From Micromonospora humi (GTDB lineage Bacteria; Actinomycetota; Actinomycetes; Mycobacteriales; Micromonosporaceae), in NCBI RefSeq assembly GCF_900090105.1, contig NZ_FMDM01000009.1:62001-126000 (forward strand): a DNA stretch of 64,000 bases, in the 5' to 3' direction. Both the position numbers and the translations under genes were made by a program. This document shows positions 15,954-24,690 of this stretch, in pieces (the first letter of the stretch is position 1; the number at the start of each line of letters is the position of its first letter). Under the pieces are notes generated by a model. The model worked only from the letters and a program-made list of their open reading frames with translations. It did not search any database and was not told the DNA's origin.

Positions 15954-17582
15954 ATGGGTGCAGCGGTCAGGAACGGCGTGCAGCTGCTGGGTGAGCGCTA
16001 CCGCCTGGTCGAGCAGTTGGGCGCGGGCGGCATGTCGGTGGTGTGGCGCGGCTACGACGAGGTGCTCGGCCGGCAGGTGGCGGTCAAGGTGCTCGCCTCC
16101 CGGCTCGCCACCGACAAGGCGTTCCGACACCGGATCCGCGTCGAGGCGCAGGCCGCCGCGCGGCTCTGCCACCCCAACATCACCAACGTGTACGACTACG
16201 GCGAGTCGGTCCAGGTCGGGCTGACCGTGCCGTACGTGGTCATGGAGCTGGTCGACGGCGGCCCGCTCAGCGGCCGGCTCGGCCGCGACGGGCAACTGCC
16301 CTGGCGGGAGGCGCTGACCATCGGCGCGGAGGTCGCCTCGGCGCTGGCCACCGCGCACGCCCGCGGCGTGGTGCACCGGGACGTGACCCCCGGCAACGTC
16401 ATGCTCACCCCGACCGGCGTGAAGGTCGTCGACTTCGGCATCTCGGCGCTGGTGGGGGAGAGCGACAAGGGCCCGGACGGGGCGCTGCTCGGCACGCCCG
16501 CCTACCTCGCCCCGGAGCGGCTGGACAACGGTCACGTCTCGCCGGCCACCGACGTCTACGCGGTCGGCCTGCTGCTCTATCGGATGCTCACCGGCCGGCT
16601 GCCGTGGCAGGCCAGCACCACCACCCAGATGCTGCGCGCGCACATGTACCAGGACCCGGACCCGATGCCGCCGGTGCCGGGGCTCCCCGGGCAGGTCGGC
16701 GACCTGGTCCAGCGTTGCCTGGCCAAGCGTCCGGAGGACCGCCCGCCCACCCCGGAGGTGGCGCGGACGCTCGCCGAGGCCGCCGGGATCGCGTCGATCG
16801 TGCCGGTGTCGCCGGCGTTCGGTGGCGTCGACCCGGCGCTGACCGAGAACGCCGACACCACGATCCTGCCCTGGTCGGCGGCGACCGACGCGCTGCCGTA
16901 CTCGGCGATCCGCACCCGGACCCGGGGGTCGGCGGCGCGGCGGCGCAGGGTGGAGGCCGGGGTGGCCGCCGCGGGGCTGATCGCGGTCACCGCCGCCATG
17001 TGGGGGGTGACGTCGCGGAGTCCGGCCAGCGGCGGGGTCGAGCCGACGGAGGCCAGCATGGGGTTGCCCGAGCCGGCGCCCTGCGCGGTCGACTACTCGC
17101 TGCGCCGCGACACCGGTAGGGACTTCTCCGCCGAGCTGACGCTCACCAACACCGGCACCCGGGAACTGCGCGACTGGACGATGAGCTTCAGCTTCCCCGG
17201 TAAGCAGGCGGTCACCACGGCCAAGCCGCCGGCACGTCAGGAGGGGCGGACCGTGTCGGTGACGGCCCCGGCGGCCACCCCGGCGCTGGCGCCGGGCGCG
17301 TCGACGAAACTCACGCTGGCCGGGCGCTACACCGGGAGCAACACGCTGCCGGTGGAGTTCGAGGTCGGCGGTAGGGCGTGCGGGGTGCAGGTGTCGGGCA
17401 TCGCCGGGTCGGTGCCGATCACCACGGCGCCGAAGACCAAGGCGCCGGCGAAGCCGCCCGCGAAGACCACGAAGAGCGCCGCCAAGAGCGGGCCGGCGAA
17501 GGCGAAGCCGGCGCCGAAACCCAAGGCGGAACCCCCGAAGCCCGGCAAGAAGGGCAAGGAGGGTGGCAAGGGAAAAGGGTAG
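15954..17582 (+). CDS. Ser/Thr protein kinase with extracellular CBM2-like domain
   Basis: ATG 15954 gives 542 aa. The PknB-like kinase domain has GAGGMSVVW, Lys45 in AVKVL, Glu in RVEAQAA, HRDVTPGN (Asp143) and DFGIS. The usual catalytic-loop Lys is Thr145. One membrane helix lies near residue 325-342. Outside, residues 377-476 run from Cys to Cys with DFSAELTLTNTGTRELRDWTMSFSFP, the pattern of family 2 cellulose-binding modules. A Lys/Pro/Ala tail ends the protein. A GGGAAAA slippery heptamer sits directly before the stop, and the -1 frame continues the same tail to 17650. Confidence 0.9.
   Translation: MGAAVRNGVQLLGERYRLVEQLGAGGMSVVWRGYDEVLGRQVAVKVLASRLATDKAFRHRIRVEAQAAARLCHPNITNVYDYGESVQVGLTVPYVVMELVDGGPLSGRLGRDGQLPWREALTIGAEVASALATAHARGVVHRDVTPGNVMLTPTGVKVVDFGISALVGESDKGPDGALLGTPAYLAPERLDNGHVSPATDVYAVGLLLYRMLTGRLPWQASTTTQMLRAHMYQDPDPMPPVPGLPGQVGDLVQRCLAKRPEDRPPTPEVARTLAEAAGIASIVPVSPAFGGVDPALTENADTTILPWSAATDALPYSAIRTRTRGSAARRRRVEAGVAAAGLIAVTAAMWGVTSRSPASGGVEPTEASMGLPEPAPCAVDYSLRRDTGRDFSAELTLTNTGTRELRDWTMSFSFPGKQAVTTAKPPARQEGRTVSVTAPAATPALAPGASTKLTLAGRYTGSNTLPVEFEVGGRACGVQVSGIAGSVPITTAPKTKAPAKPPAKTTKSAAKSGPAKAKPAPKPKAEPPKPGKKGKEGGKGKG
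17570..17576 (+). other. Canonical -1 slippery heptamer before the kinase stop
   Basis: In the kinase frame the bases read AAG GGA AAA GGG TAG, so G GGA AAA is an X XXY YYZ heptamer. A -1 slip would bypass TAG at 17580 and read KRVGEQPKGGGPGKPEGKK and on to TGA at 17648-17650. This keeps the same Lys/Gly/Pro composition as the tail. A natural or sequencing frameshift is the simpler alternative. Confidence 0.45.
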
Positions 17583-17653
17583 GCGAGCAGCCGAAGGGGG
17601 GTGGGCCGGGCAAGCCCGAGGGGAAGAAGGGCAAGGGCCCGAAGGGCTGACGG

Positions 17654-18322
17654 TCAGGTCAGCGCCGCGAAGCGCTGCACCTGGGTGATGCTGCCCTCCA
17701 CGATGAGTACGCTCTCCGGCGCCAGCACGGTGTCCGGCCCGGCGTAGCGGAACGGCTCGCCGGGCAGCTTCGCGCCGACCACCATCACCCCGTACCTGTC
17801 GCGCGGGGCCACCTCCCGCAGCGCGCGGCCGACCAGCGGGGCCGGCACCCGGACCTTGGCGATCGCGAAGTCGTCGCCGAACTCGATGAAGTCGAGCATC
17901 CGGCTGACGATCAGGTGCGCCACCCGCTCGCCGGTCTCCGCCTCGGGGAACACCACGTGGTGCGCGCCGACCGAGTGCAGGATCTTGGCGTGCTTCTCCG
18001 AGGTGGCCCGCGCCCAGATCTGCGGGATGCCCAGCTCGGTGAGGGCCAGCACGGTGAGCACGCTGGCCTCGACCGACGCGCCGATGGCGACCACCACCCG
18101 GGCGAAGTCGGCCACGCCGAGCTGGCGCAGCGCCACCTCCTCGGTGGCGTCGGCCTGCACCACCCGGTCCAGTTCGGCGGACCACCGCTGGACCCGCGCC
18201 GGGTCCCGGTCGATGGCGAGCACCTCGTGGTCGAGTCGCGCCAGCGCGCCGGCCAGGTGGTAGCCGAACCGGCCCAGGCCGATCACGACGACGCCGGCGT
18301 CGTCCGAGTGTCTAGCCGACAA
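17654..18322 (-). CDS. trkA: TrkA/KtrA-type potassium channel regulatory subunit
   Basis: The 222-residue protein has an RCK-N Rossmann domain (VVVIGLGRFGYHLAGALARLDHEVLAIDRD, then VVQADATEE), a hinge, and an RCK-C domain (FAIAKVRVPAPLVGRALRE ... SVLIVEG). It binds nucleotide and gates the TrkH pore. TTG at 18322 is chosen because GGAGGAG lies seven bases before it and this start overlaps the end of trkH by 11 bases. The first in-frame GTG would remove the Rossmann loop. Gene order and overlap show that the two subunits are co-expressed. Confidence 0.92.
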   Translation of the reverse strand: MSARHSDDAGVVVIGLGRFGYHLAGALARLDHEVLAIDRDPARVQRWSAELDRVVQADATEEVALRQLGVADFARVVVAIGASVEASVLTVLALTELGIPQIWARATSEKHAKILHSVGAHHVVFPEAETGERVAHLIVSRMLDFIEFGDDFAIAKVRVPAPLVGRALREVAPRDRYGVMVVGAKLPGEPFRYAGPDTVLAPESVLIVEGSITQVQRFAALT

Positions 18323-19646
18323 TGGGTTGCTCCTCCGGATAGCGGTACAGGCGTCGCCGGGTGTTCAACGCGATCGCCGACCCGAGGGTGAGCGGTCCGA
18401 TCCGGCCGATGTACATGAGCGCCACCAGCAGATACTGGCCAGGCTCCGGCAGTCGTTGCGCGAGGCCGACGGTGAGGCCCGTGGTGCTGAACGCGGAGGT
18501 GATCTCGAACAGCGCGGCGTAGTAACGCACCTCGTCGGTCATCGCGATCAGCACGACCGTGCCACCGGCCACCAGCGCCACGCTGAGCAGCGCGACCGTC
18601 AGCGCCTGCCGTTGGCTGTTCGAGGACACCCGGCGGCGGCCGACGGTGGTGTCCGGCTCGCCGCGCAGCTCCGCCCAGATGGCGAAACCGAGCAGGAAGA
18701 ACGTGGAGACCTTGATGCCGCCGGCGGTGCTGGCACTGCCACCTCCGATGAACATCAGCCCGATCAGCATCGGGTAGCTCTCCTCGGTGAGCCGTCCGAC
18801 GTGGATCACGTCGAAGCCGCCGGTGCGGCTCAACGCGATCTGGGTGAACGCGGCGAGCACCTTGCCCGGCACGTCGAACGTGCCGAGCGTGTACGGGTTC
18901 CGCCACTCGGCCAGCAGCAGGTAGCCGAAACCGACGGCGGTGAGCACCACGCTGCCCCAGACCGTGAGCTTGGTGGCGACCGCCCACCGGCGGGGCTGCC
19001 GCCACTCGCGTACCGCCTCGAACAGCGCCGGGAAGCCGAGCCCGCCGATGATCGCGCCGACGCTGAGCGGCAACGCCACCCACGGGTCCCGGGAGAACGC
19101 GACCAGCCCGTCGGTGTAGAGCGCGAAACCACCGTTGTTGAACGCCTGGACCGAGTGGAACACCGCCGACCAGAGCGCCCGCCCGGGCGGGTAGTCGTAG
19201 ACCAGCCAGAAGCGTCCGCTGATCACGACGGTCATCAGCGCCTCGGTGACGAAGACGGTGGCCGCGATGCGCAGCAGCAGCCGGCGTACGTCGCCGAGAC
19301 CGAACTCGGCGGTCTCGGCCTGCACGAGCAGCCGGTTGCGCAGGCCGAGCTGTCGGGAGACCGCCAGGATCACCAGGGACGCGCCGGTCAGGATGCCGAG
19401 CCCGCCGAGCTGGGTCAGCACGGTGATCATCACGAGCCCGAAGTCGTTCCAGTAGTTCGGCGTGTCGGTGACCGCCATACCGGTCACCGAGACCGCCGAG
19501 GTGGAGGTGAACAGCGCGGTCAGGAACGGCGTCCAACGCTGCTGGCTGGTGGCCCAGGGCAGCATGAGCAGCCCGGTGCCGACCAGGATCACCGCCAGGA
19601 ACCCGAGCGGCACCAGCCGGACCGGCTTCCGGAGCAGGCGGCGCAT
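18312..19646 (-). CDS. trkH: TrkH/KtrB-type potassium uptake pore
   Basis: ATG 19646 with GGAAG upstream gives 444 aa, the usual family length. The protein has four pore repeats with selectivity loops (STSAVSVTGMAV, NNGGFAL, ALSRTGGFDV and STTGLTVG) and about eight to ten membrane helices. GGGSASTAGGIKVST is the conserved intramembrane loop. It imports potassium together with the TrkA subunit encoded next. A TTG at 19706 would add 20 residues with no family support. Confidence 0.93.
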   Translation of the reverse strand: MRRLLRKPVRLVPLGFLAVILVGTGLLMLPWATSQQRWTPFLTALFTSTSAVSVTGMAVTDTPNYWNDFGLVMITVLTQLGGLGILTGASLVILAVSRQLGLRNRLLVQAETAEFGLGDVRRLLLRIAATVFVTEALMTVVISGRFWLVYDYPPGRALWSAVFHSVQAFNNGGFALYTDGLVAFSRDPWVALPLSVGAIIGGLGFPALFEAVREWRQPRRWAVATKLTVWGSVVLTAVGFGYLLLAEWRNPYTLGTFDVPGKVLAAFTQIALSRTGGFDVIHVGRLTEESYPMLIGLMFIGGGSASTAGGIKVSTFFLLGFAIWAELRGEPDTTVGRRRVSSNSQRQALTVALLSVALVAGGTVVLIAMTDEVRYYAALFEITSAFSTTGLTVGLAQRLPEPGQYLLVALMYIGRIGPLTLGSAIALNTRRRLYRYPEEQPIVG

Positions 19647-19752
19647 CCCGTCATCTTCCGTCCGGAGATTCACCGGCAGGTCAGGAACCGACCAACTGGA
19701 CGTCAACCACGCCGGGTCTGCTGTGCGTACCCATCGACGACAGGAGACTGCG

Positions 19753-20871
19753 TTGCGACGTACCCTTTCCGCCCTCGGCGTGGCCGGCGCACTGCTCGCG
19801 GCGGCGGCCGTGGTGGTGCCGGCGGTGGCCGCCCAGGCCGGCCCGGACGCCCGCGCCGAGCGGCCCCGCGCGGCCCTGCGACCGCTCGTGATCGGCCATC
19901 GCGGGGCGAGCGGCTACCGCCCGGAACACACCCTGGAGTCCTACCGGCTGGCCATCCGACAGGGCGCCGACTTCATCGAGCCGGACCTGGTCTCGACGAA
20001 GGACGGCATCCTGGTCGCCCGGCACGAGAACGAGATCTCGGGTACGACCGACGTGGCCGCGCACCCCGAGTTCGCCGCCCGCAAGGCCACGAAGACCATC
20101 GACGGGGTCTCGGTGACCGGGTGGTTCACCGAGGACTTCACCCTGGCCGAGCTGAAGACGCTACGGGCCGAGGAGCGGCTGCCGCAGGTGCGGGTGACCA
20201 ACACCGTGTTCGACGGGCGGTTCGAGATCCCCACCTTCCAGGAGGTCATCGACCTGGCCCGGACCGAGTCCAAGGCCCGCGGTCGGACCATCGGCGTCTA
20301 CCCGGAGACGAAGCACCCGACCTACTTCGCGTCGATCGGTCGCGCACTGGAGGAGCCGCTGGTCGCGGTGCTCCGCCGGAACCGGCTGACCCACCGCGAC
20401 GACCCGGTCTTCGTGCAGAGCTTCGAGACCGCCAACCTGCGCAAACTCGACACGATGATCGACGTGCGGCTGGTCCAGCTGATGGACGCGACCGGCGCGC
20501 CCTACGACCTCACCGCGGCCGGCGACCACCGGACCTACGCCGACCTGGCCACCGCCGCCGGCCTCGCCTGGGTCTCCCGGTACGCCGACGGCGTCGGCCT
20601 GAACAAGAACCTGATCGTGCCCCGCGACGCCGCCGGTCGGCTGCTCGCGCCGACCTCGGTGATCCGGGACGCGCACCGGCTCGGCCTGGTGGTGCACGCC
20701 TGGACGTTCCGCGCCGAGAACCAGTTCCTGCCACTCGACTTCCGCCTCGGCGCCGACCCGAACGCGCGCGGCGACATCACGTCCGAGTACGAGCTCTTCC
20801 TCGGGCTGGGCCTGGACGGCGTGTTCGCCGACCAGCCGGACACCGCCGTCGCGGCCCGCGCGGGCCGCTGA
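19753..20871 (+). CDS. Secreted glycerophosphodiester phosphodiesterase
   Basis: TTG at 19753, with AGGAG seven bases before it, starts a 372-residue protein with a signal peptide (RRTLSALGVAGALLAAAAVVVPAVAAQA). The GDPD domain begins with VIGHRGASGYRPEHTLESYRLAIRQGADFIEPDLV, which holds the catalytic His and metal-binding Glu/Asp. VYPETKHP and the C-terminal VHAWTFRAENQF are also typical. It hydrolyses glycerophosphodiesters outside the cell to glycerol 3-phosphate and an alcohol, likely for phosphate or carbon. It is divergent from trkH with a 106-bp gap. Confidence 0.93.
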   Translation: MRRTLSALGVAGALLAAAAVVVPAVAAQAGPDARAERPRAALRPLVIGHRGASGYRPEHTLESYRLAIRQGADFIEPDLVSTKDGILVARHENEISGTTDVAAHPEFAARKATKTIDGVSVTGWFTEDFTLAELKTLRAEERLPQVRVTNTVFDGRFEIPTFQEVIDLARTESKARGRTIGVYPETKHPTYFASIGRALEEPLVAVLRRNRLTHRDDPVFVQSFETANLRKLDTMIDVRLVQLMDATGAPYDLTAAGDHRTYADLATAAGLAWVSRYADGVGLNKNLIVPRDAAGRLLAPTSVIRDAHRLGLVVHAWTFRAENQFLPLDFRLGADPNARGDITSEYELFLGLGLDGVFADQPDTAVAARAGR

Positions 20872-21334
20872 CCCCCACTGCTCCTTGTCGTCGGCGAGCA
20901 CGCCCGGCGACGCCGAAGTGCAACAACACCTCGGTGGGCGGCCAACCGGGCCGACTGAGCAACCGGGCGCGGATCAGCTCGAAGTCGAAGAACGACGTGG
21001 CCCCCATCGGCCCGCACACACCCATGGCGTTCCAGTCACGGCCCGTCCAGCCGGTGGGTGGAACGCTATGGGTGTCTCGGAGGGCCGGAGACGCCCATAG
21101 CGTTCCAGTGACGGCCCCGCCGGCTGGTGGGTGGAACGCTATGGGTGTCTTGGAGGGCCGCAGTAACGCGTCTCGGTTGGGGTGCCTCGGTGACCTGTCG
21201 GCAGGTCTGGGCGTGAGCGGTCCGGCGGCGTGACGAGCATTCACGATTGGCAAAGCCTCCACGGAAACGGACATTTCACCCAATACTGGCCTGGTTGTCC
21301 TGCAACAAGGGCAGGCGCTGTACGGGGGTTGTGA
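20872..21334. other. 463-bp intergenic region with inverted-repeat units
   Basis: No well-supported gene is present. It contains two tandem 73-bp units of an interrupted inverted repeat (21018-21163). Upstream of them, on the minus strand, a stretch (20915-21007) has coding-like codon bias but overlaps the end of the GDPD gene. The 170 bp before the surface-protein gene at 21335 probably hold its promoter, but no box is clear. Confidence 0.6.
21018..21163. repeat. Two tandem 73-bp inverted-repeat units
   Basis: Each unit opens with ACACCCATGGCGTTCCA-like sequence (21018-21034; ACGCCCATAGCGTTCCA at 21091-21107) and later carries TGGAACGCTATGGGTGT (21059-21075 and 21132-21148). This makes a near-perfect 17-bp inverted repeat around a spacer of about 24 bases. 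The spacers (CAGT[C/G]ACGGCCC...GGTGGG) and the tail GTCTCGGAGGGCCG or GTCTTGGAGGGCCG are also conserved between units. Confidence 0.8.
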
Positions 21335-24300
21335 ATGTCCATTCCTACGATGACACGCGCGCGGCGCCGGTGGTGCGCGGCCGCCGCCCTCACCCTGGTG
21401 GGCGGCCTGCTGCCGCTGATCGGGCCACAGGCGGCGACGCCGGCCCGCGCCGCCGACGCCACCCACGCGACGCTCGTCGTCAACAAGGGCGGCGACCGCA
21501 CCGGCGAGCAGACCGTGGGGCCGCTGGCCGGCGCCACCTTCGACTTCTACGCGGGCGTCAGCGGGACACGGCCCGGCCCGGGCGCCACGCCGGACGCGTC
21601 CTGCACCACCGACGCCAGCGGCAGGTGCGCGGTCGACGTGCCCGGGCGGACCGGCACGAACCAGGGCTACTGGATCGTCGAGCGCAGCGCGCCGAGCGGT
21701 TGGCGCATCGTCGACAGCCTGGTCACCGGCAACGGCGGCAACGCGCCCTACCAGTCCACGCCGTACAACGGCGTGTTCACCGGTGCGGTGGCCAACAACC
21801 GGACGTACACCTTCCCGGCGGTGACCACCGGGAACACCAACCGGACCGCGCGCGGCGCGGTCTGGGCCGACGAGCGCGACAACCCGGCGTTGCCCGCCTC
21901 GTGCGGTCTGCGTGTCGCGCTGCTGATCGACGTGTCCGGGTCCATCACGCCCGACCTGCCGGTGGTGAAGAACGCGGCGAACGGGTTCGTCGACGCCCTG
22001 ACCGGCACCCCGTCGGAGATCGGGCTCTACACGTTCGCGACCAACGCCAACGCGGTGCTCAACCCGATCCCGGTCTCCGACCAGACCGGCGCGAACACGG
22101 TCAAGAACGCGATCAACGGTCTCACCTCCGGCGGCACCACCAACTGGGACCAGGGCCTGTGGCAGATCGCCAACGCGCCCTACGACTACGACGCCGTGAT
22201 CGTCCTGACCGACGGCAACCCCACCGTGTACGGCCCGCCGCCCGCCCAGGGATCCGGCAGCTTCACCCGCTTCGTGGAGGTGGAGAACGGCATCTTCTCC
22301 GCCAACGCGGTGAAGGCGCAGGGCACGCGGGTGGTCGCGGTCGGCGTCGGCGCCGGTGTCTCCGGCGCGCCGGACAACCTGGTCGCCATCTCCGGGCCGG
22401 CCGCCAACTCCGACTACTACCAGACCGACTACGACCGGCTCGCCGCCGTATTCCGGGAACTCGCCCTGGAGAACTGCCGGGGTACGGTCAGCGTGGTCAA
22501 GATGGTGATCCCGCAGGGCGGCGGTGACCCGCAGCCGACCGGTGGTTGGACGATCTCGTCCAGCAGCACCGGCGTGACCCCGCCGAGCGCCGTCACCGAC
22601 ACCGCCACCGGCGCGGTCAGCCTCGCCGTCGACCTCGGCACCCAGCCCAGTCGGGCGGTGGCGATCGCGGAGACGCCGCAGTCCGGGTACGCCCTGGTGC
22701 AGCAGGACGGTCTCAACGCCACCTGCACGGCCGGCGGCCAGCCCGTGCTGGTGACCAACAACGGCGACGCCGGCTTCAACGTGGACGCGCTCGCCAACGA
22801 CGCGGTGACGTGCGTGATGATCAACCAGGCCGAACCCGAGCCGGCGACGGTGGTGGTGAACAAGACCTGGGTGGTCAACGGGGAAACCTTCCCGGACCCG
22901 CAGCAGGACGTCTCCATCCAGGCCGAACTGCTGCTACCCGGCCTCGACCAGCCCTCCTGGGGGGTGGAGTACGGCACCTTCCAGGCGGGGCAGTCGATCG
23001 TCGTCGACGAGAAGATCACCGCGCTGCCGCCCGGGTGCAGCAACACGGCCTCCGGTGACCTCGGTGAGCAGACGCTCGCCGCCGGCGCCAACACCTACCA
23101 GATCACCAACACGGTGACCTGCGAGACGCAGCTGATCCTGGCCAAGTCGGTGCAGAACCCGTACGGCGTGCCCGAGCCGCCGGCGACGGCCTGGGACCTG
23201 ACCGCCCACGGGCCGAACGGGTTCACCGTGAAGAGCGGCGACCCCGCCCACCCGGTCGTCGACGGCGCCGTCTACTCGCTCGGCGAGAGCACCGTGCCCG
23301 GCTTCACCCAGACCGTGGTGCCGGGCGCGGTGATCGAGCCGCCGGCCACCGGTAGCTGGAGCTGCGGGGTCCGGGACCGCGCCGGGCCGGGGGTCAACCC
23401 CGACTTCGGCGGCGAGAACGGCCAGGTGGCCGTGCAGATCGGTCAGACCGTGGTCTGCATCGCGGTCAACCAGGCCCAGCCGGCGTTGCTGACCCTGGTC
23501 AAGGAGGTGCGCAACACCCACGGCGGCACCGCCGTGCCGACCGACTGGGTGCTCGGCGCCACCCCGCCGGCCGGCTCCGCCACGCCGGTCACCGGCCGCA
23601 GCGGCCAGCCCGCGGTGACGAAGGCGACGGTGAACCCGAACCTGGCCTACACGCTCGCCGAGAGCGACGGCCCGGCCGGGTACGAGCAGGTCGGCCCGCC
23701 CACCTGTGTGCTCACCGGCACCTCCACGCCGGTCCAGACGCCGGACAACGTGCTGACGCCGACGTTCGGGCAGGACATCACCTGCACGTTCGTCAACGCC
23801 GACGTGCCGCAGCCGCCGGGCACCGGCACGGTCACGCTGGTCAAGGAGGTGGCGAACACCTACGGCGGCACCGCCAAGCCGACCGACTGGGTGCTGAGCG
23901 CCACCCCGCCGCCGGGCTCCGGGGCGACCCCGGTCAGCGGGCGCAGCGGTGAGCCCGCGGTGACCGACGCCGAGGTGACCGCCGGTGTCCCGTACGGCCT
24001 GAGCGAGAGCGGCGGTCCGGCCGGGTACGAGCTGACGGAGCTGCGCTGCGTCTTCAACGACACCGGTGAGCCGGCGCCCACCCCGGGCAACGTGCTCACC
24101 CCGGCCGCGGGCCGGGCGTACACCTGCACCTGGCGCAACGGGCAGCTCGACCCGAACGGGGCGCACCTGACCCTGGTCAAGAAGGTGTGGGGCAAGGCCG
24201 CGCCGACCGACTGGACGCTGACCGCGGCGCCGGACAACGCGGCGACGCCGATCAGCGGGCCGTCCGGCAGTCCCGAGGTGACGGCGGTGCCGGTGCAGGT

Positions 24301-24616
24301 CGGGGTCGGCTACCGGCTCGGCGAGTCGGGCGGGCCGAAGGGCTACCAGCAGGTCGGACCGCCGGAGTGCGTGCTGACCGGCACCGACACCCCGGTTCCG
24401 GTGGCGGACGGGGTGGTCACCCCGGAGCGGGGGCAGGACATCACCTGCACCTTCACCAACCGGATGGCGGAGAAGCCCTTCCCGCCGTTCCATCCCGGCA
24501 AGCACCTGCCGGTCACCGGCATGAAGCTGACCGGACTGATCGGTGGCGGCGCGCTGGCGATGACCGGCGGCGTGGTGCTGACCGTCCTGGGCTGGCGCCG
24601 ACGCCGGACGATGTGA
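21335..24616 (+). CDS. LPXTG surface protein with VWA and SpaA-like repeats
   Basis: The 1093-residue protein has a signal peptide (to about residue 38) and an N-terminal prealbumin-like domain (LVVNKGG ... IVERSAPSGW). A von Willebrand A domain follows at about 190-370, with MIDAS DVSGS at 199-203, TTNWDQ and LTDG. Five more Ig/SpaA-like repeats each open with VVVNK or LTLVKEV and close with Cys-x-x-x-N. The C terminus is a sortase signal: LPVTG at 1058-1062, a hydrophobic helix and RRRRTM. It should be linked to the cell wall and may be adhesive. No sortase gene is in the window. Confidence 0.9.
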   Translation: MSIPTMTRARRRWCAAAALTLVGGLLPLIGPQAATPARAADATHATLVVNKGGDRTGEQTVGPLAGATFDFYAGVSGTRPGPGATPDASCTTDASGRCAVDVPGRTGTNQGYWIVERSAPSGWRIVDSLVTGNGGNAPYQSTPYNGVFTGAVANNRTYTFPAVTTGNTNRTARGAVWADERDNPALPASCGLRVALLIDVSGSITPDLPVVKNAANGFVDALTGTPSEIGLYTFATNANAVLNPIPVSDQTGANTVKNAINGLTSGGTTNWDQGLWQIANAPYDYDAVIVLTDGNPTVYGPPPAQGSGSFTRFVEVENGIFSANAVKAQGTRVVAVGVGAGVSGAPDNLVAISGPAANSDYYQTDYDRLAAVFRELALENCRGTVSVVKMVIPQGGGDPQPTGGWTISSSSTGVTPPSAVTDTATGAVSLAVDLGTQPSRAVAIAETPQSGYALVQQDGLNATCTAGGQPVLVTNNGDAGFNVDALANDAVTCVMINQAEPEPATVVVNKTWVVNGETFPDPQQDVSIQAELLLPGLDQPSWGVEYGTFQAGQSIVVDEKITALPPGCSNTASGDLGEQTLAAGANTYQITNTVTCETQLILAKSVQNPYGVPEPPATAWDLTAHGPNGFTVKSGDPAHPVVDGAVYSLGESTVPGFTQTVVPGAVIEPPATGSWSCGVRDRAGPGVNPDFGGENGQVAVQIGQTVVCIAVNQAQPALLTLVKEVRNTHGGTAVPTDWVLGATPPAGSATPVTGRSGQPAVTKATVNPNLAYTLAESDGPAGYEQVGPPTCVLTGTSTPVQTPDNVLTPTFGQDITCTFVNADVPQPPGTGTVTLVKEVANTYGGTAKPTDWVLSATPPPGSGATPVSGRSGEPAVTDAEVTAGVPYGLSESGGPAGYELTELRCVFNDTGEPAPTPGNVLTPAAGRAYTCTWRNGQLDPNGAHLTLVKKVWGKAAPTDWTLTAAPDNAATPISGPSGSPEVTAVPVQVGVGYRLGESGGPKGYQQVGPPECVLTGTDTPVPVADGVVTPERGQDITCTFTNRMAEKPFPPFHPGKHLPVTGMKLTGLIGGGALAMTGGVVLTVLGWRRRRTM

Positions 24617-24650
24617 CCGACCAGGGTCGGCCGGTGAACGGCTGACCGGG

Positions 24651-24690
24651 GCGACGGCCCGGCGGGAGATCTTTCCCGCCGGGCCGTCGC
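24651..24690 (+). terminator. 17-bp perfect stem terminator
   Basis: GCGACGGCCCGGCGGGA (24651-24667) pairs exactly with TCCCGCCGGGCCGTCGC (24674-24690) around GATCTT, 34 bp after the surface-protein stop. It isolates that gene from the ABC transporter operon. Confidence 0.85.
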
